Source of the DNA: Gemmatimonadales bacterium
GTDB lineage: Bacteria > Gemmatimonadota > Gemmatimonadetes > Gemmatimonadales > GWC2-71-9
Direction of reading: 5' to 3'
Assembly: GCA_036265815.1 (NCBI GenBank)
Contig: DATAOI010000052.1
Coordinates: 239,260-303,259 of the forward strand
Length of the DNA stretch: 64,000 nucleotides
Both the position numbers and the translations under genes were made by a program. This document shows, in pieces, positions 9,568-17,748 of the stretch. The notes under the pieces were generated by a model. The model saw only the letters and a program-made list of their open reading frames with translations, made no database searches and was not told where the DNA came from. Numbering within the stretch: position 1 is the stretch's first letter; each line of letters opens with the position of its first letter.

Positions 9568-9650
9568 GGCACCTCCTGCGGCAATGGGACGAGCCCGGCC
9601 TATATTGTGATCCGAGCCCGGTGCGTGGTGCAACACGGAGGGATGTAACG

Positions 9651-10406
9651 ATGGTCGGCTCGTTCCCCGATCACTTCTCGCGGGTGGCTGGCGGCTACGC
9701 GAGCTACCGTCCACGCTACCCGGAGGCGTTGTTCAGCTTCCTGGCCCGGCTGCCCGCGCGCCGCGAGCTGGCCTGGGATTGCGCCGCCGGCAGCGGCCAG
9801 GCCACCGTCGGACTCGTTCCCCACTTTGACCGGGTCATTGCCACCGACGCGAGCGCAGCCTTGCTGGCGAGCGCGCCGGCTCATCCCAGAATCGCCTACC
9901 GGGTGGCGCCGGCCGAGGCGAGCGGGCTCGAGACCGGCTCGGCTGACCTGATCACGGTGGCCCAGGCGGCGCATTGGTTCGACCTCGCCGCCTTCTACCG
10001 GGAAGCCCGTCGGGTGCTCGCGCCGGGAGGCGTATTGGCCCTCTGGACCTATGGAGTGTACCATCTGGACGACCCCGGGGTCGACCGGATACTCCAGTAT
10101 TTCTACCACGACGTCGTGGGTCCCTACTGGCCCCCGGAGCGCCGCCTGGTGGAGGACGGCTACCGAAGCCTTGCGTTCCCATTCGAAGAGATCACTCCGC
10201 CGGAGATCGCCATGACGGCCGACTGGAGCTTGCCCGAGCTACTCGGCTACCTGGGGACCTGGTCCGCCACGACGCGATGCCGTGAGGCGACCGGACGAGA
10301 TCCCGTCCAGGCGCTCGTGCCCGAGCTCGAGGCGCTCTGGGGACCGGCCGATCTGGTGCGCCGGGTAACCTGGCCCCTCGGTCTCCGGGTGGGCAGCCGC
10401 CCATGA
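9651..10406 (+). CDS. class I SAM-dependent methyltransferase
   Basis: A 251-residue methyltransferase of the type-11 kind. It opens FPDHFSRVAGGYASYRPRYP, as in the family that includes yeast CRG1/TMT1-like enzymes. Motif I is WDCAAGSGQ, followed by the acidic ATDAS turn, then ITVAQAAHWFD and a late VLAPGGVLALW. ATG 9651 has CGGAGGG 8-9 nt before it. A TATATT hexamer at 9601-9606 could be its -10. The downstream dioxygenase starts in an ATGA overlap, so they are cotranscribed. The substrate is unknown. Confidence 0.87.
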   Translation: MVGSFPDHFSRVAGGYASYRPRYPEALFSFLARLPARRELAWDCAAGSGQATVGLVPHFDRVIATDASAALLASAPAHPRIAYRVAPAEASGLETGSADLITVAQAAHWFDLAAFYREARRVLAPGGVLALWTYGVYHLDDPGVDRILQYFYHDVVGPYWPPERRLVEDGYRSLAFPFEEITPPEIAMTADWSLPELLGYLGTWSATTRCREATGRDPVQALVPELEALWGPADLVRRVTWPLGLRVGSRP

Positions 10407-11350
10407 CCGCATCCATCCTCGGACTGCACCACGTCACCGCCACCGTGGCCGACGCCCAGGACGACCTGGATTTTTCTCTCGGCGCTCTTGGCCTTCGTCT
10501 GCTCAAGAAGACGATCAACTTCGACAACCCGAGCGTCTACCACTTCTACTACGGCAGCGAGACCGGCGCGCCGGGCACCATCTGGACGACGTTCCCGTAC
10601 AAGGGCTGGGGCGTGCCGGTCGGGGCCAAAGGGGCGGGGCAGATCACCGCCACCGGGTTCTCGGTTCCGGCCGGCTCGCTCGGCTTCTGGACCGAGCGGC
10701 TCCGCCGGTCCAGCCTGGAGGTGGAGCCGCTCCCGCCTCGCTTCGGCGAGGATCGGATCGGGGTGCGGGATGCCTCGGGGCTCGCCTTCGAGCTGGTGGC
10801 CGGTGAGCGCGATCTCCGGCCGCCCTGGAGCCGCGGGGGCGTGGATCCGGCCGCCGCCGTGCGCGGGCTCGCCAGCGTGAGCCTGCTGGTCCGCTCGCCG
10901 GATGCGACACTCGAGCTTCTGACCGGGCTCCTCGGGTGGCATGTGGTGGGGGAGGATGAAGAACGCATCCGCGTGGCCGTGGCCGGTGGAGCTCCGGGAC
11001 AGGTGCTCGACGTGATCGCCGCCGCGGATGCGGCTCCGGGGGTGAACGGTCTCGGAACGGTGCACCACGTGGCGATGGCGGTGTCCGACGGCGCGGAGCA
11101 GCGGCGCCTCCGGCAGGAGCTCATCGAGCTGGGATACCGGGTCACCGAGGTGCTCGACCGGAACTACTTCCAGTCGATCTATTTCCGGGAGCCCGGCGGC
11201 GTGCTCTTCGAGCTGGCCACGGTCCAGCCGGGGTTCACCGTCGACGAGCCACTCGACCAGCTCGGCAACGCCTTGAAGCTCCCCGCCTGGGAAGAGCCGA
11301 ATCGGGAGCGGATCGAGGCCGCGCTTCCCCGCATCAGCACTCCTCCGTGA
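10403..11350 (+). CDS. ring-cleaving dioxygenase of the VOC superfamily (MhqO/LinE-like)
   Basis: A 315-residue protein made of two paired VOC modules. The first starts LGLHHVTATVADAQDD with metal-ligand His and continues LRLLKKTINFDNP. A second His is at TVHHVAMAV near residue 215 and a Glu ligand in LFELATVQPGF near 265. This layout matches the hydroquinone-type ring-cleaving dioxygenases. ATG overlaps the methyltransferase stop by 4 nt, and the dicarboxylate carrier follows 13 nt later, so it lies in a three-gene run. The natural aromatic substrate is not known. Confidence 0.85.
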   Translation: MTASILGLHHVTATVADAQDDLDFSLGALGLRLLKKTINFDNPSVYHFYYGSETGAPGTIWTTFPYKGWGVPVGAKGAGQITATGFSVPAGSLGFWTERLRRSSLEVEPLPPRFGEDRIGVRDASGLAFELVAGERDLRPPWSRGGVDPAAAVRGLASVSLLVRSPDATLELLTGLLGWHVVGEDEERIRVAVAGGAPGQVLDVIAAADAAPGVNGLGTVHHVAMAVSDGAEQRRLRQELIELGYRVTEVLDRNYFQSIYFREPGGVLFELATVQPGFTVDEPLDQLGNALKLPAWEEPNRERIEAALPRISTPP

Positions 11351-11363
11351 TCCGCGCGAGCCG

Positions 11364-12662
11364 ATGGGCCTGATCGCCCGGCTGGGACGCAATCTCACCT
11401 TCCGCGTCCTCCTGGCCATCGCCCTGGGCGTGCTGCTCGGCGTGCTCGCGCCCCGCACCGCCACGGCGATGAAGCCGCTGGGCGACACCTTCGTGAACCT
11501 GGTGCGGATGGTCATCGCGCCGATCATCTTCCTCAGCATCGTGCTCGGCGTAGCCCACACTACCGACCTCAAGCAGGTGGGACGGGTCGGGCTCAAAGCG
11601 TTCGTGTACTTCGAGCTGGTGAGCACCGCCGCGCTCGCCATCGGCCTGATGGTGATGAACGTCGTGCGGCCGGGCGAAGGCATCGACGCATCGCGGATCG
11701 CGCGGGGCGACGCGACCGCCTTCACGGCGCCGGGCCAACAGCTCCACTTCGTCGATTTCCTCACCCACGTGGTGCCGTCCAGCGTGGTCGGCGCGTTCGC
11801 CCAGGGGGAGATCCTCCAGGTGGTGTTCTTCTCCATCCTGTTCGGCGTCGCCCTCGCGTCGCTCGGCCGGGCGGGCCGGCCAGTCACCCGGATGCTCGAC
11901 AGCCTGGCCCAGGTGTTCTTCCGGATCGTCGGCATCGTCATGGTCGTGGCGCCGGTCGGCGCCTTCGGGGCCATGGCGTACACCGTCGGCAACTTCGGGG
12001 TCCAATCGCTGCTCACGCTGGGCCGGCTGATGGCCTGCGTCTACGCCACCATGGCCCTGTTCATCTTCGGCGTCCTGAACCTGATCGCCCGTGCGTATGG
12101 CTTCAGTCTCTGGCGGCTCCTGCGGTACATCAAAGACGAGATCCTGATCGTGCTGGGAACCTCCTCGAGCGAGGCGGTGCTGCCGCGCATGATCGACAAG
12201 ATGGAGCGCTACGGCTGCGCCCGGCGGGTGGTGGCGCTGGTGATCCCGGCGGGCTACTCCTTCAACCTCGACGGCACCTCGATCTATCTCTCGATGGCCA
12301 CGCTGTTCATCGCCCAGGCGTACGGGGTCCCGCTCACCCTGGCGCAGCAGCTCGGCGTCCTCGGAATCCTGATGGTCACGTCGAAGGGTGCGGCCGGGGT
12401 GACGGGCTCCGGCTTCATCGTGCTCGCGAGCACGCTGGCGGCGCTCCGGGTGGTCCCGGTCGAGGGGGTGGCGCTGGTGCTGGGGGTGGATCGCTTCATG
12501 AGCGAGGCCCGCTCCATCACCAACCTCATCGGCAACGCGGTCGCGACGGTGGTGATCGCCAAGAGCGAAGGCGCGTTTCACGCCGTCGGCGCGGAGCTCA
12601 GCCGTGGGGTTCGGGGATCGGCCGCGCTCGGTATGGGTACCAGTAGTACTTCCGCTCCATGA
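11364..12662 (+). CDS. dicarboxylate/amino acid:cation symporter (DAACS family)
   Basis: A 432-residue inner-membrane carrier. It has the start of a GltP/DctA fold, a Ser-rich LGTSSSEAVLPRM hairpin (about residue 267), and the NLDGTSIY motif after YSF that binds sodium and substrate. The tail MSEARSITNLIGNAVATVVIAK is family-typical (about residues 380-400). The start ATG follows the dioxygenase stop by 13 nt. Its 3' end overlaps the convergent aldehyde dehydrogenase by 65 nt, so the last ~20 codons share DNA with that enzyme's end. Succinate, fumarate or glutamate/aspartate are the family substrates. Confidence 0.92.
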   Translation: MGLIARLGRNLTFRVLLAIALGVLLGVLAPRTATAMKPLGDTFVNLVRMVIAPIIFLSIVLGVAHTTDLKQVGRVGLKAFVYFELVSTAALAIGLMVMNVVRPGEGIDASRIARGDATAFTAPGQQLHFVDFLTHVVPSSVVGAFAQGEILQVVFFSILFGVALASLGRAGRPVTRMLDSLAQVFFRIVGIVMVVAPVGAFGAMAYTVGNFGVQSLLTLGRLMACVYATMALFIFGVLNLIARAYGFSLWRLLRYIKDEILIVLGTSSSEAVLPRMIDKMERYGCARRVVALVIPAGYSFNLDGTSIYLSMATLFIAQAYGVPLTLAQQLGVLGILMVTSKGAAGVTGSGFIVLASTLAALRVVPVEGVALVLGVDRFMSEARSITNLIGNAVATVVIAKSEGAFHAVGAELSRGVRGSAALGMGTSSTSAP

Positions 12663-14085
12663 CGTAGTCGATGTGCACGTGCTTGGGCTCGCGGAAGGCA
12701 TCGAGGCCCTCCTCGCCCAACTCCCGGCCGACCCCGCTCCAGCGCATCCCGCCGAAGGGGCCGGCATCGTTGTCCGTCAGCGGATCGTTGACCCAGAAGG
12801 TGCCCGCCTTGATGTTTTCCATCGCCCGCATGGCGGTCTCCAGACTGGCGGTGAAGATGCTGGCGCCGAGCCCGTACCGGGAGTCGTTGGCCAGCGCGAT
12901 CGCCTCGTCGGCATCCCGGGCCACGGTGACGGAGAGGACCGGCCCGAAGATCTCCTCGGTGGTCGGCAGGGAGCCCTGGCGCACACCGGTGAGCACGGTC
13001 GGCTCCAGGTAGTGGCCCCGGAGTCCGCCCGGCTGGATCCGCCGCCCGCCCAGTGCCACGGTGGCGCCCTGCCGGACCGATTCGGCGAGCTGTCGCTCCA
13101 CCCGCGCCAGCGCCTCCTCGGAGATGAGCGGACCCACGTCGGTGGCCGGGTCCATCGGATCGCCCACCACCACGCTCTTCACGAAGTCGATCAGTCTCCG
13201 GGTGAACTCCTCCGCGATCGAGGCCTCCACGTAGATCCGCTTCGACGAGGTGCAGACCTGCCCCGCGTTGAGCAGCCGGGCCCAGGCGGTGCCCGGTACC
13301 GCGGCATCCAGGTCCGCGTCGGCAAAGACGATCAGCGGATCCACGCTGCCGAGCTCGAGATTGATCTTCTTGAGCGCGGCGCCAGCCCGGGCGGCGATCT
13401 GCCGGCCCGCATCCACCGAGCCGGTGAATGCGATCAGGTCCACCCCCGGATGCTCCACCAGCTGCTCGCCGGTTTCGGGGCCGCCGGTGATCACGTTGAC
13501 CACGCCTGGCGGCAGGCCGTCGTAGGAGCGCGCCATCAGCAGGTTGGACAGCGGGTTCTGATGGGGCGGCTTGCAGACCAGCGTGTTCCCCGCCATCAAG
13601 GCGGGCGCCACCTTCCAGGCCATGAGCAGCAGCGGGAAGTTGAACGGGACGATTGCCGCCACGACGCCGTAGGGCTCCTTCACGGTGAAGTTGATCTGGT
13701 GCGGGAGCACCGGCGGCATCGAGTTCCCCCAGCTCCGCCGGCCTACCTCCGCGTAGTAGTCGAAGCACGCCGCCACCCAGTCGATGCAGTCGATCGCCTC
13801 GATCAGCGGCTTGCCGGTCTCCCGGGCCATGAGCGTCGAGAGCGCCCGCTCGCCGGCCCTGAGCTTGGCGGCGATCTCGTGGAGATGCCGGGCCTTCTCG
13901 ATGCCCGGGAGCTTCCACCAACCGTGCTGGGCGCGGGAGGCGGCCCGAACCGCCGCGTCGACATCCTCAGCCGCGGCGTCGGTTACGCTGTCGATGCATT
14001 CGAGGGTCGCGGGATTCCGGATGTCGCGGGTCCGCGATCCCCGGCTCGGCACCCAGGCGCCGTCGATCAGGATAGGCTGTGGCAT
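12598..14085 (-). CDS. aldehyde dehydrogenase (NAD(P)-dependent)
   Basis: A 495-residue ALDH. The cofactor-binding region has VPFNFPLLL (about 150) and KPPHQNPLS. FTGSVDAGRQI precedes the catalytic Glu in LELGSVDP; the family consensus there is ELGGKSP, so this one is divergent. The nucleophile Cys is in NAGQVCTSSKR (about residue 285). The C-terminal GPFGGMRWSGVGRELGEEG is canonical. The start at 14085 matches the usual length; a longer reading from 14193 would add an unrelated Arg-rich tail. No strong ribosome site is seen. It shares 65 nt with the convergent carrier gene. The substrate is unknown; betaine-aldehyde type is possible. Confidence 0.92.
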   Translation of the reverse strand: MPQPILIDGAWVPSRGSRTRDIRNPATLECIDSVTDAAAEDVDAAVRAASRAQHGWWKLPGIEKARHLHEIAAKLRAGERALSTLMARETGKPLIEAIDCIDWVAACFDYYAEVGRRSWGNSMPPVLPHQINFTVKEPYGVVAAIVPFNFPLLLMAWKVAPALMAGNTLVCKPPHQNPLSNLLMARSYDGLPPGVVNVITGGPETGEQLVEHPGVDLIAFTGSVDAGRQIAARAGAALKKINLELGSVDPLIVFADADLDAAVPGTAWARLLNAGQVCTSSKRIYVEASIAEEFTRRLIDFVKSVVVGDPMDPATDVGPLISEEALARVERQLAESVRQGATVALGGRRIQPGGLRGHYLEPTVLTGVRQGSLPTTEEIFGPVLSVTVARDADEAIALANDSRYGLGASIFTASLETAMRAMENIKAGTFWVNDPLTDNDAGPFGGMRWSGVGRELGEEGLDAFREPKHVHIDYVMERKYYWYPYRARPIPEPHG

Positions 14086-14127
14086 GGGTCGAGAACTTAG
14101 AGGCCCGCGAGGACGGTCGCAACGCGC

Positions 14128-14365
14128 ATGGCCGATCAGGAGCCTCGAGTCCGCGCGGTACGCTCGATCCATGAGGCCGTGCGAGGAGCACACATCGGCG
14201 GTGTCGCGGCCGACCTCGGGACCGCCGCCGGCTGCGACGGGCTCATCAACGAAGTGCTCACCGTGGACATCCTGGTCAACAACGTGGGGATCTTCGAGCC
14301 CAAACCTTCGAGGAGATCGCCGACCACGATTGGCTGCGATTCTTCGAGGTCAACGTGATGAGCGG
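14128..14365 (+). pseudogene. truncated, frameshifted short-chain dehydrogenase fragment
   Basis: Reading from 14128, residues up to VDILVNNVGIFEPK match the central part of an SDR of the NNxG class. At about 14304-14306 one base is missing. In the next frame the protein continues FEEIADHDWLRFFEVNV, exactly where an SDR should. There is no TGxxxGIG cofactor motif upstream and no YxxxK motif downstream. The coding similarity stops at the GC-rich hairpin repeat starting at 14365. It is therefore a remnant, cut at both ends. Confidence 0.7.
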
Positions 14366-14491
14366 GGTGAGGGAGGGTGGGCAAGGTGGGCAAGGTGGGG
14401 CAACGTGAGGCAGGGTGAAAAACACGCCCCCTCACGACCCCCACCTTGCCCACCTTGCCCCACCTTGCCCCACCCTCCCTCACCCTCCCCC
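14365..14491. repeat. GC-rich hairpin repeat, copy 1 (GGTGGGGCAA-type units)
   Basis: The left arm has units of GGTGGGCAA/GGTGGGGCAA and the right arm is their complement (CCACCTTGCC repeats). The central linker is GAAAAACACGCCCCCTC. Arms of about 50 bp pair imperfectly. It sits at the decayed SDR end on one side, and on the other it supplies the last three codons and the stop of the small lipoprotein gene at 14480. Confidence 0.8.
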
Positions 14492-14635
14492 ATACCCCGG
14501 GGGCGGAGTCATCGTACTGTCTTTCGTGCTGTCCGACGAGGCCGGTTGACTGTTCGGCGCGCTGTAGCTGCCGCATCCCAGCGCTCCCAGCAGCGCAGCC
14601 AGTGCGGCGCTTGCGGCAATCAGGTGAATACGCAT
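14480..14635 (-). CDS. small lipoprotein (51 residues)
   Basis: A 51-residue lipoprotein gene. The signal peptide MRIHLIAASAALAALLGALG ends before Cys21 (lipobox LGALGC). The mature part is only about 30 residues, Ser/Thr/Pro-rich, with a PPPGYGGG tail. ATG 14635 has an excellent AGGAGG 5-6 nt upstream, which supports a real gene despite its size. The last three glycine codons and the TGA fall in hairpin repeat copy 1, which may have replaced the original 3' end. Function unknown. Confidence 0.75.
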   Translation of the reverse strand: MRIHLIAASAALAALLGALGCGSYSAPNSQPASSDSTKDSTMTPPPGYGGG

Positions 14636-14777
14636 GTGACCTCCTGCGTCGTGCGTCGTCGGGGAAGTCCCGCAGTGACCCCGGTGGACTGCTGATCCGG
14701 TCAGCCTACCAGGTTCCGCGCCAAGGGGTCGGTGAGCCCAGTCACGTCTGTTGTAACAGATGAATGAAGGGGAGTCA

Positions 14778-14896
14778 AAGGTGGGGCAGGGTGGGGCAGG
14801 GTGGGGCAGGGTGGGGCAAGGTAGCTCCCAGTTGCTTATGTTTCCCCCACCTTGCCCCACATTGCCTCACCCTGCCCCACCTTGCCCCCTTCCCCG
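14778..14896. repeat. GC-rich hairpin repeat, copy 2
   Basis: Three near-identical units GGTGGGGCAG, then GGTGGGGCAA. A roughly 30-base linker follows, then the complementary arm with CCACCTTGCCCCACATTGCC-type units. It occupies the leader between the small lipoprotein gene and the DEAD-box helicase, ending about 8 nt before the helicase start. Arms pair imperfectly over about 40 bp. Confidence 0.8.
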
Positions 14897-14903
14897 AGGT
14901 CCC

Positions 14904-16208
14904 GTGCCGTTCGCTGAACTCAAGCTGCATCCAAATCTCCTCAAAGGCATCCGGGAGCTCGGCTTCGCCCGCCCGACACCGATCCAGGCCGATGCCATCC
15001 CGCCGGCCCTGGCCGGGCGGGACGTGCTGGCCTGCGCCATGACCGGGAGCGGCAAGACCGCAGCCTTCCTGCTGCCGATCCTGCACCGGCTGATCGACCA
15101 GACTCGCCGCACGACGCGTGCCCTAGTACTCACGCCCACCCGTGAGCTCGCCGCCCAGATCCTGGAGGATCTCAACGATCTCGCGGTGCACACGCCGGTC
15201 ACCGCCGCGGCCGTGTTCGGCGGGGTCGGCATGGGTCCCCAGGAGCACGCCTTCCGCAGCGGGGTCGACGTGCTCATCGCCACGCCGGGTCGCCTGCTCG
15301 ACCATTTCAAGGCGCCGTACGCCAAGCTCCCCGGCATCGAGTACCTGGTGCTCGACGAGGCCGACCGGATGCTCGACATGGGCTTCCTGCCGGACATCCG
15401 CCGAGTGCTGCGCCACCTGCCCTCGCGCCGCCAGACCTTCTTCTTCAGCGCGACGATGCCGCCGCCGATCCTGGCGCTCACCCGGGAGATGCTACGCGAC
15501 CCCGCCATGATCCAGCTGGAACGGAAGGCGGCGCCGGCCGTGGGGATCACCCAGGCCGTGTACCCCGTCCACCAGGAGCTCAAGTCCGCCCTCCTCCTGA
15601 CCCTGCTCAACCGGGGGGAGATGCAGGACGTCCTGGTCTTCACCCGCACCAAGCACCGAACCAACCGGCTGGCGGAGTACTTGGTGCGTCACGGCATCAA
15701 GGCGGAGCGAATCCACGGGAACCGATCGCAGACCCAGCGGACCGAGGCGCTCGCCGGGTTCAAGAGCGGGAAGCACCGGGTGCTGGTGGCCACCGACATC
15801 GCGGCGCGCGGCATCGACGTGGTGGAGCTGGGCCACGTGGTGAACTTCGACGTGCCCACGGTGCCGGAAGACTACATCCACCGGGTGGGTCGCACCGCCC
15901 GGGCGGAGGCCATCGGGGACGCCTTCACCTTCGTCTCGCCGGAGGAGGAGGGAGACCTGAGAAACATCGAGCGCGCCGTGGGCAAACGACTCCCGCGAGT
16001 GACCGTTCCCGACTTCGATTACAGCGCCAAGCCGGAGGGAAGATTCGAGGTCCCCCTGGCCGAGCGGATCGCGGGGATCAGGGCCAAGAAGGCGGAGGAC
16101 CGCGCCCGCGCCAAGGCCAAGGCCGAGCGGCGCGAGGGTCAGCGGCTGGCGGAGCGCAGCCGGCGCGGCCCGCCGCGGGGACCCGCGGGACGCGGCCGGG
16201 GGCACTGA
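14904..16208 (+). CDS. DEAD-box RNA helicase (RhlE-like)
   Basis: A 434-residue RNA helicase. Motifs in order: Q motif FARPTPIQADAIP (about residue 20), Walker A AMTGSGKT, Ia PTRELAAQI, Ib TPGRLLDHF, II DEAD in VLDEADRMLDMGF, III SAT, IV-V around VLVATDIAARGID, VI HRVGRTARA. The C-terminal 50 residues are Arg/Lys-rich, likely for RNA contact. I chose GTG 14904 (VPFAELKLHP) because the upstream in-frame reading to 14760 only translates the hairpin repeat. It probably acts in RNA remodelling or ribosome assembly. Repeat copy 2 forms its leader. Confidence 0.95.
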   Translation: MPFAELKLHPNLLKGIRELGFARPTPIQADAIPPALAGRDVLACAMTGSGKTAAFLLPILHRLIDQTRRTTRALVLTPTRELAAQILEDLNDLAVHTPVTAAAVFGGVGMGPQEHAFRSGVDVLIATPGRLLDHFKAPYAKLPGIEYLVLDEADRMLDMGFLPDIRRVLRHLPSRRQTFFFSATMPPPILALTREMLRDPAMIQLERKAAPAVGITQAVYPVHQELKSALLLTLLNRGEMQDVLVFTRTKHRTNRLAEYLVRHGIKAERIHGNRSQTQRTEALAGFKSGKHRVLVATDIAARGIDVVELGHVVNFDVPTVPEDYIHRVGRTARAEAIGDAFTFVSPEEEGDLRNIERAVGKRLPRVTVPDFDYSAKPEGRFEVPLAERIAGIRAKKAEDRARAKAKAERREGQRLAERSRRGPPRGPAGRGRGH

Positions 16209-16218
16209 GCCCACGCGC

Positions 16219-17670
16219 TCACGCGCCGATCGCCGGGAGCGAGTGGCTCACCATCACTCCGCAGAGCCCGCCGTGCTGCGCCACGTTCACCACCTGCTTC
16301 TGGGACGCCCGGGCCAGGATCGCCACACCCTCCTGGTTCGCCGCGAAGCCCATCACCGTATAGAACGGCTCGGCGTGCACCGTGCCGTCGCCCCCTAGGA
16401 TGGGGAACTCCCGCACCGGAATGGTCGCGAGCTGCTGGGCCACCCAGCGCTCGTGGGGATCGGCCAGCGCGGCCTCCAGCGCGGCTTCCCATTCGCCGGA
16501 GGTAACCGCTGGCCCGATGACGATCCCCTCGCCCCCGTACGACCGGTTGGGCTTGAGGACCAGCTGCTCGTGGCAACTCCTGGTGTACTCCAGCAGATCG
16601 CCCACCCGGCCGTCGGGGAGCATCGTCCGGCGGTCGGAGAGCACCCGGGTCCAGAGGATGTGCCGCTGGAACAGTTGCCGCTCGTCGGGGCTGAAGTAGC
16701 GCCGGCAGAGATCGGGGTCGGTGAGCACTTCCCAGCAGCTCTTCTGATCGAGGTCGGCCGCGATCGAGGAGATGAGCCGGTTCTCCCGCAGCAGTACGCG
16801 CATCGGCTCGACGTCCACGCCCTCCGCCTCGAGCTCCAGCAGATCGGTGACTCCGTAGTCCCGGTAGCCGAGGTCGACGTTGGTCCCCTGGTACGCCACT
16901 CGCCCGTGGTACAGCTCCAGCTCCGATGGATCCGCGTGATCCACCGACAGGCCGTGGCGGTCGCGCAGATAGCGCGCGATCTCCTCCTGCTCGTCGGGAC
17001 CGGTCCCGGAATACTTGGGCTCGATGAAACAGAGATGGGGGCCACAGCCGATGGCGGCCATGTGATCCAAGATCTCCCGGGTGAGCAGCTCCCGCATGTC
17101 ATGACCCAGCCGGAGGTCGAGCTCTGGATCCCGCTCCCGGAGCGCCGGCACCACGATGTCGGCCAGGAGCCGCTCGGCGGTCGGCACCATGTGGAGGCCG
17201 CCGATGCCGCTCAGGTTGGGCTCGACGAACCGGAGCGACTCCTTCCACATCGGACTGGTGAAGTCGATCAGCGCGTCCAGCCGTCCGAAGATCGGATTGT
17301 GCAGCTCCTGGCTCGGCCCCCAGCATTCGCGCAGCCAGCGCTCTTCCTCCGCCGGCAGCCGGAGGATTTCCCGCACCGCGGGGTCGCTGAAATAGAGGGG
17401 CGCCAGCCGTTTGAGCGCGTTCTGGACGCTGAGAGTGATATGGTGGATGTACGCGAGCTGGTCGGGCACCACGGTGATGGGGCAGGGCAGGATGCGGACG
17501 GGGTCGATGGTGCCGTCGTGGAGATAGATGACGTGCCGCTCGATCGCGCCCTGCCGCAGCCGCTCGATCAGCTGCAGCAGCTCGGGCTCGGGAAGGCCGT
17601 AGAGCGCGCGCTGCACCCGGCTGCTCAAAGCCAGTCCGCCGAGGCCCAGCTCTTCGGCAGCGGTCAGCAT
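16219..17670 (-). CDS. ATP-grasp-like ligase (possibly circularly permuted)
   Basis: A 483-residue protein. The best motif is a Gly-rich ATP-grasp strand-loop, VLKPNRSYGGEGIVIG, near residue 375. It is preceded by a Glu/Asp-rich stretch and followed by FPILGGDGTVHAEPFYT. About 20 residues before the end is a VVNVAQHGG segment. An earlier region, EPNLSGIGG (about 145), looks like a substrate domain. The ATP-binding motif placed late recalls circularly permuted ATP-grasp proteins. No specific family name is certain and the reaction is unknown. It converges with the helicase, 10 nt between stops, and diverges from the carboxypeptidase. Confidence 0.6.
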   Translation of the reverse strand: MLTAAEELGLGGLALSSRVQRALYGLPEPELLQLIERLRQGAIERHVIYLHDGTIDPVRILPCPITVVPDQLAYIHHITLSVQNALKRLAPLYFSDPAVREILRLPAEEERWLRECWGPSQELHNPIFGRLDALIDFTSPMWKESLRFVEPNLSGIGGLHMVPTAERLLADIVVPALRERDPELDLRLGHDMRELLTREILDHMAAIGCGPHLCFIEPKYSGTGPDEQEEIARYLRDRHGLSVDHADPSELELYHGRVAYQGTNVDLGYRDYGVTDLLELEAEGVDVEPMRVLLRENRLISSIAADLDQKSCWEVLTDPDLCRRYFSPDERQLFQRHILWTRVLSDRRTMLPDGRVGDLLEYTRSCHEQLVLKPNRSYGGEGIVIGPAVTSGEWEAALEAALADPHERWVAQQLATIPVREFPILGGDGTVHAEPFYTVMGFAANQEGVAILARASQKQVVNVAQHGGLCGVMVSHSLPAIGA

Positions 17671-17748
17671 GATCGTCTCGGGGCTGGTGTCGGCTCGGTC
17701 GGGGCGTGAACGTGTATGTTACTGCCTGACCCTTGACCACGGGAGATC

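Noticed and set aside
9601..9606. Complete sigma70 promoter for the methyltransferase
   Set aside because: TATATT is a good -10 but no acceptable -35 was found 16-18 bp upstream; the same holds for 36321 and 48606.
14365..14896. CRISPR array
   Set aside because: Units are 10 bp, tandem and inverted, without unique spacers, and no cas gene is present.
14760..14903. In-frame extension of the helicase N-terminus
   Set aside because: It only translates the hairpin repeat, so the start at GTG 14904 is preferred.
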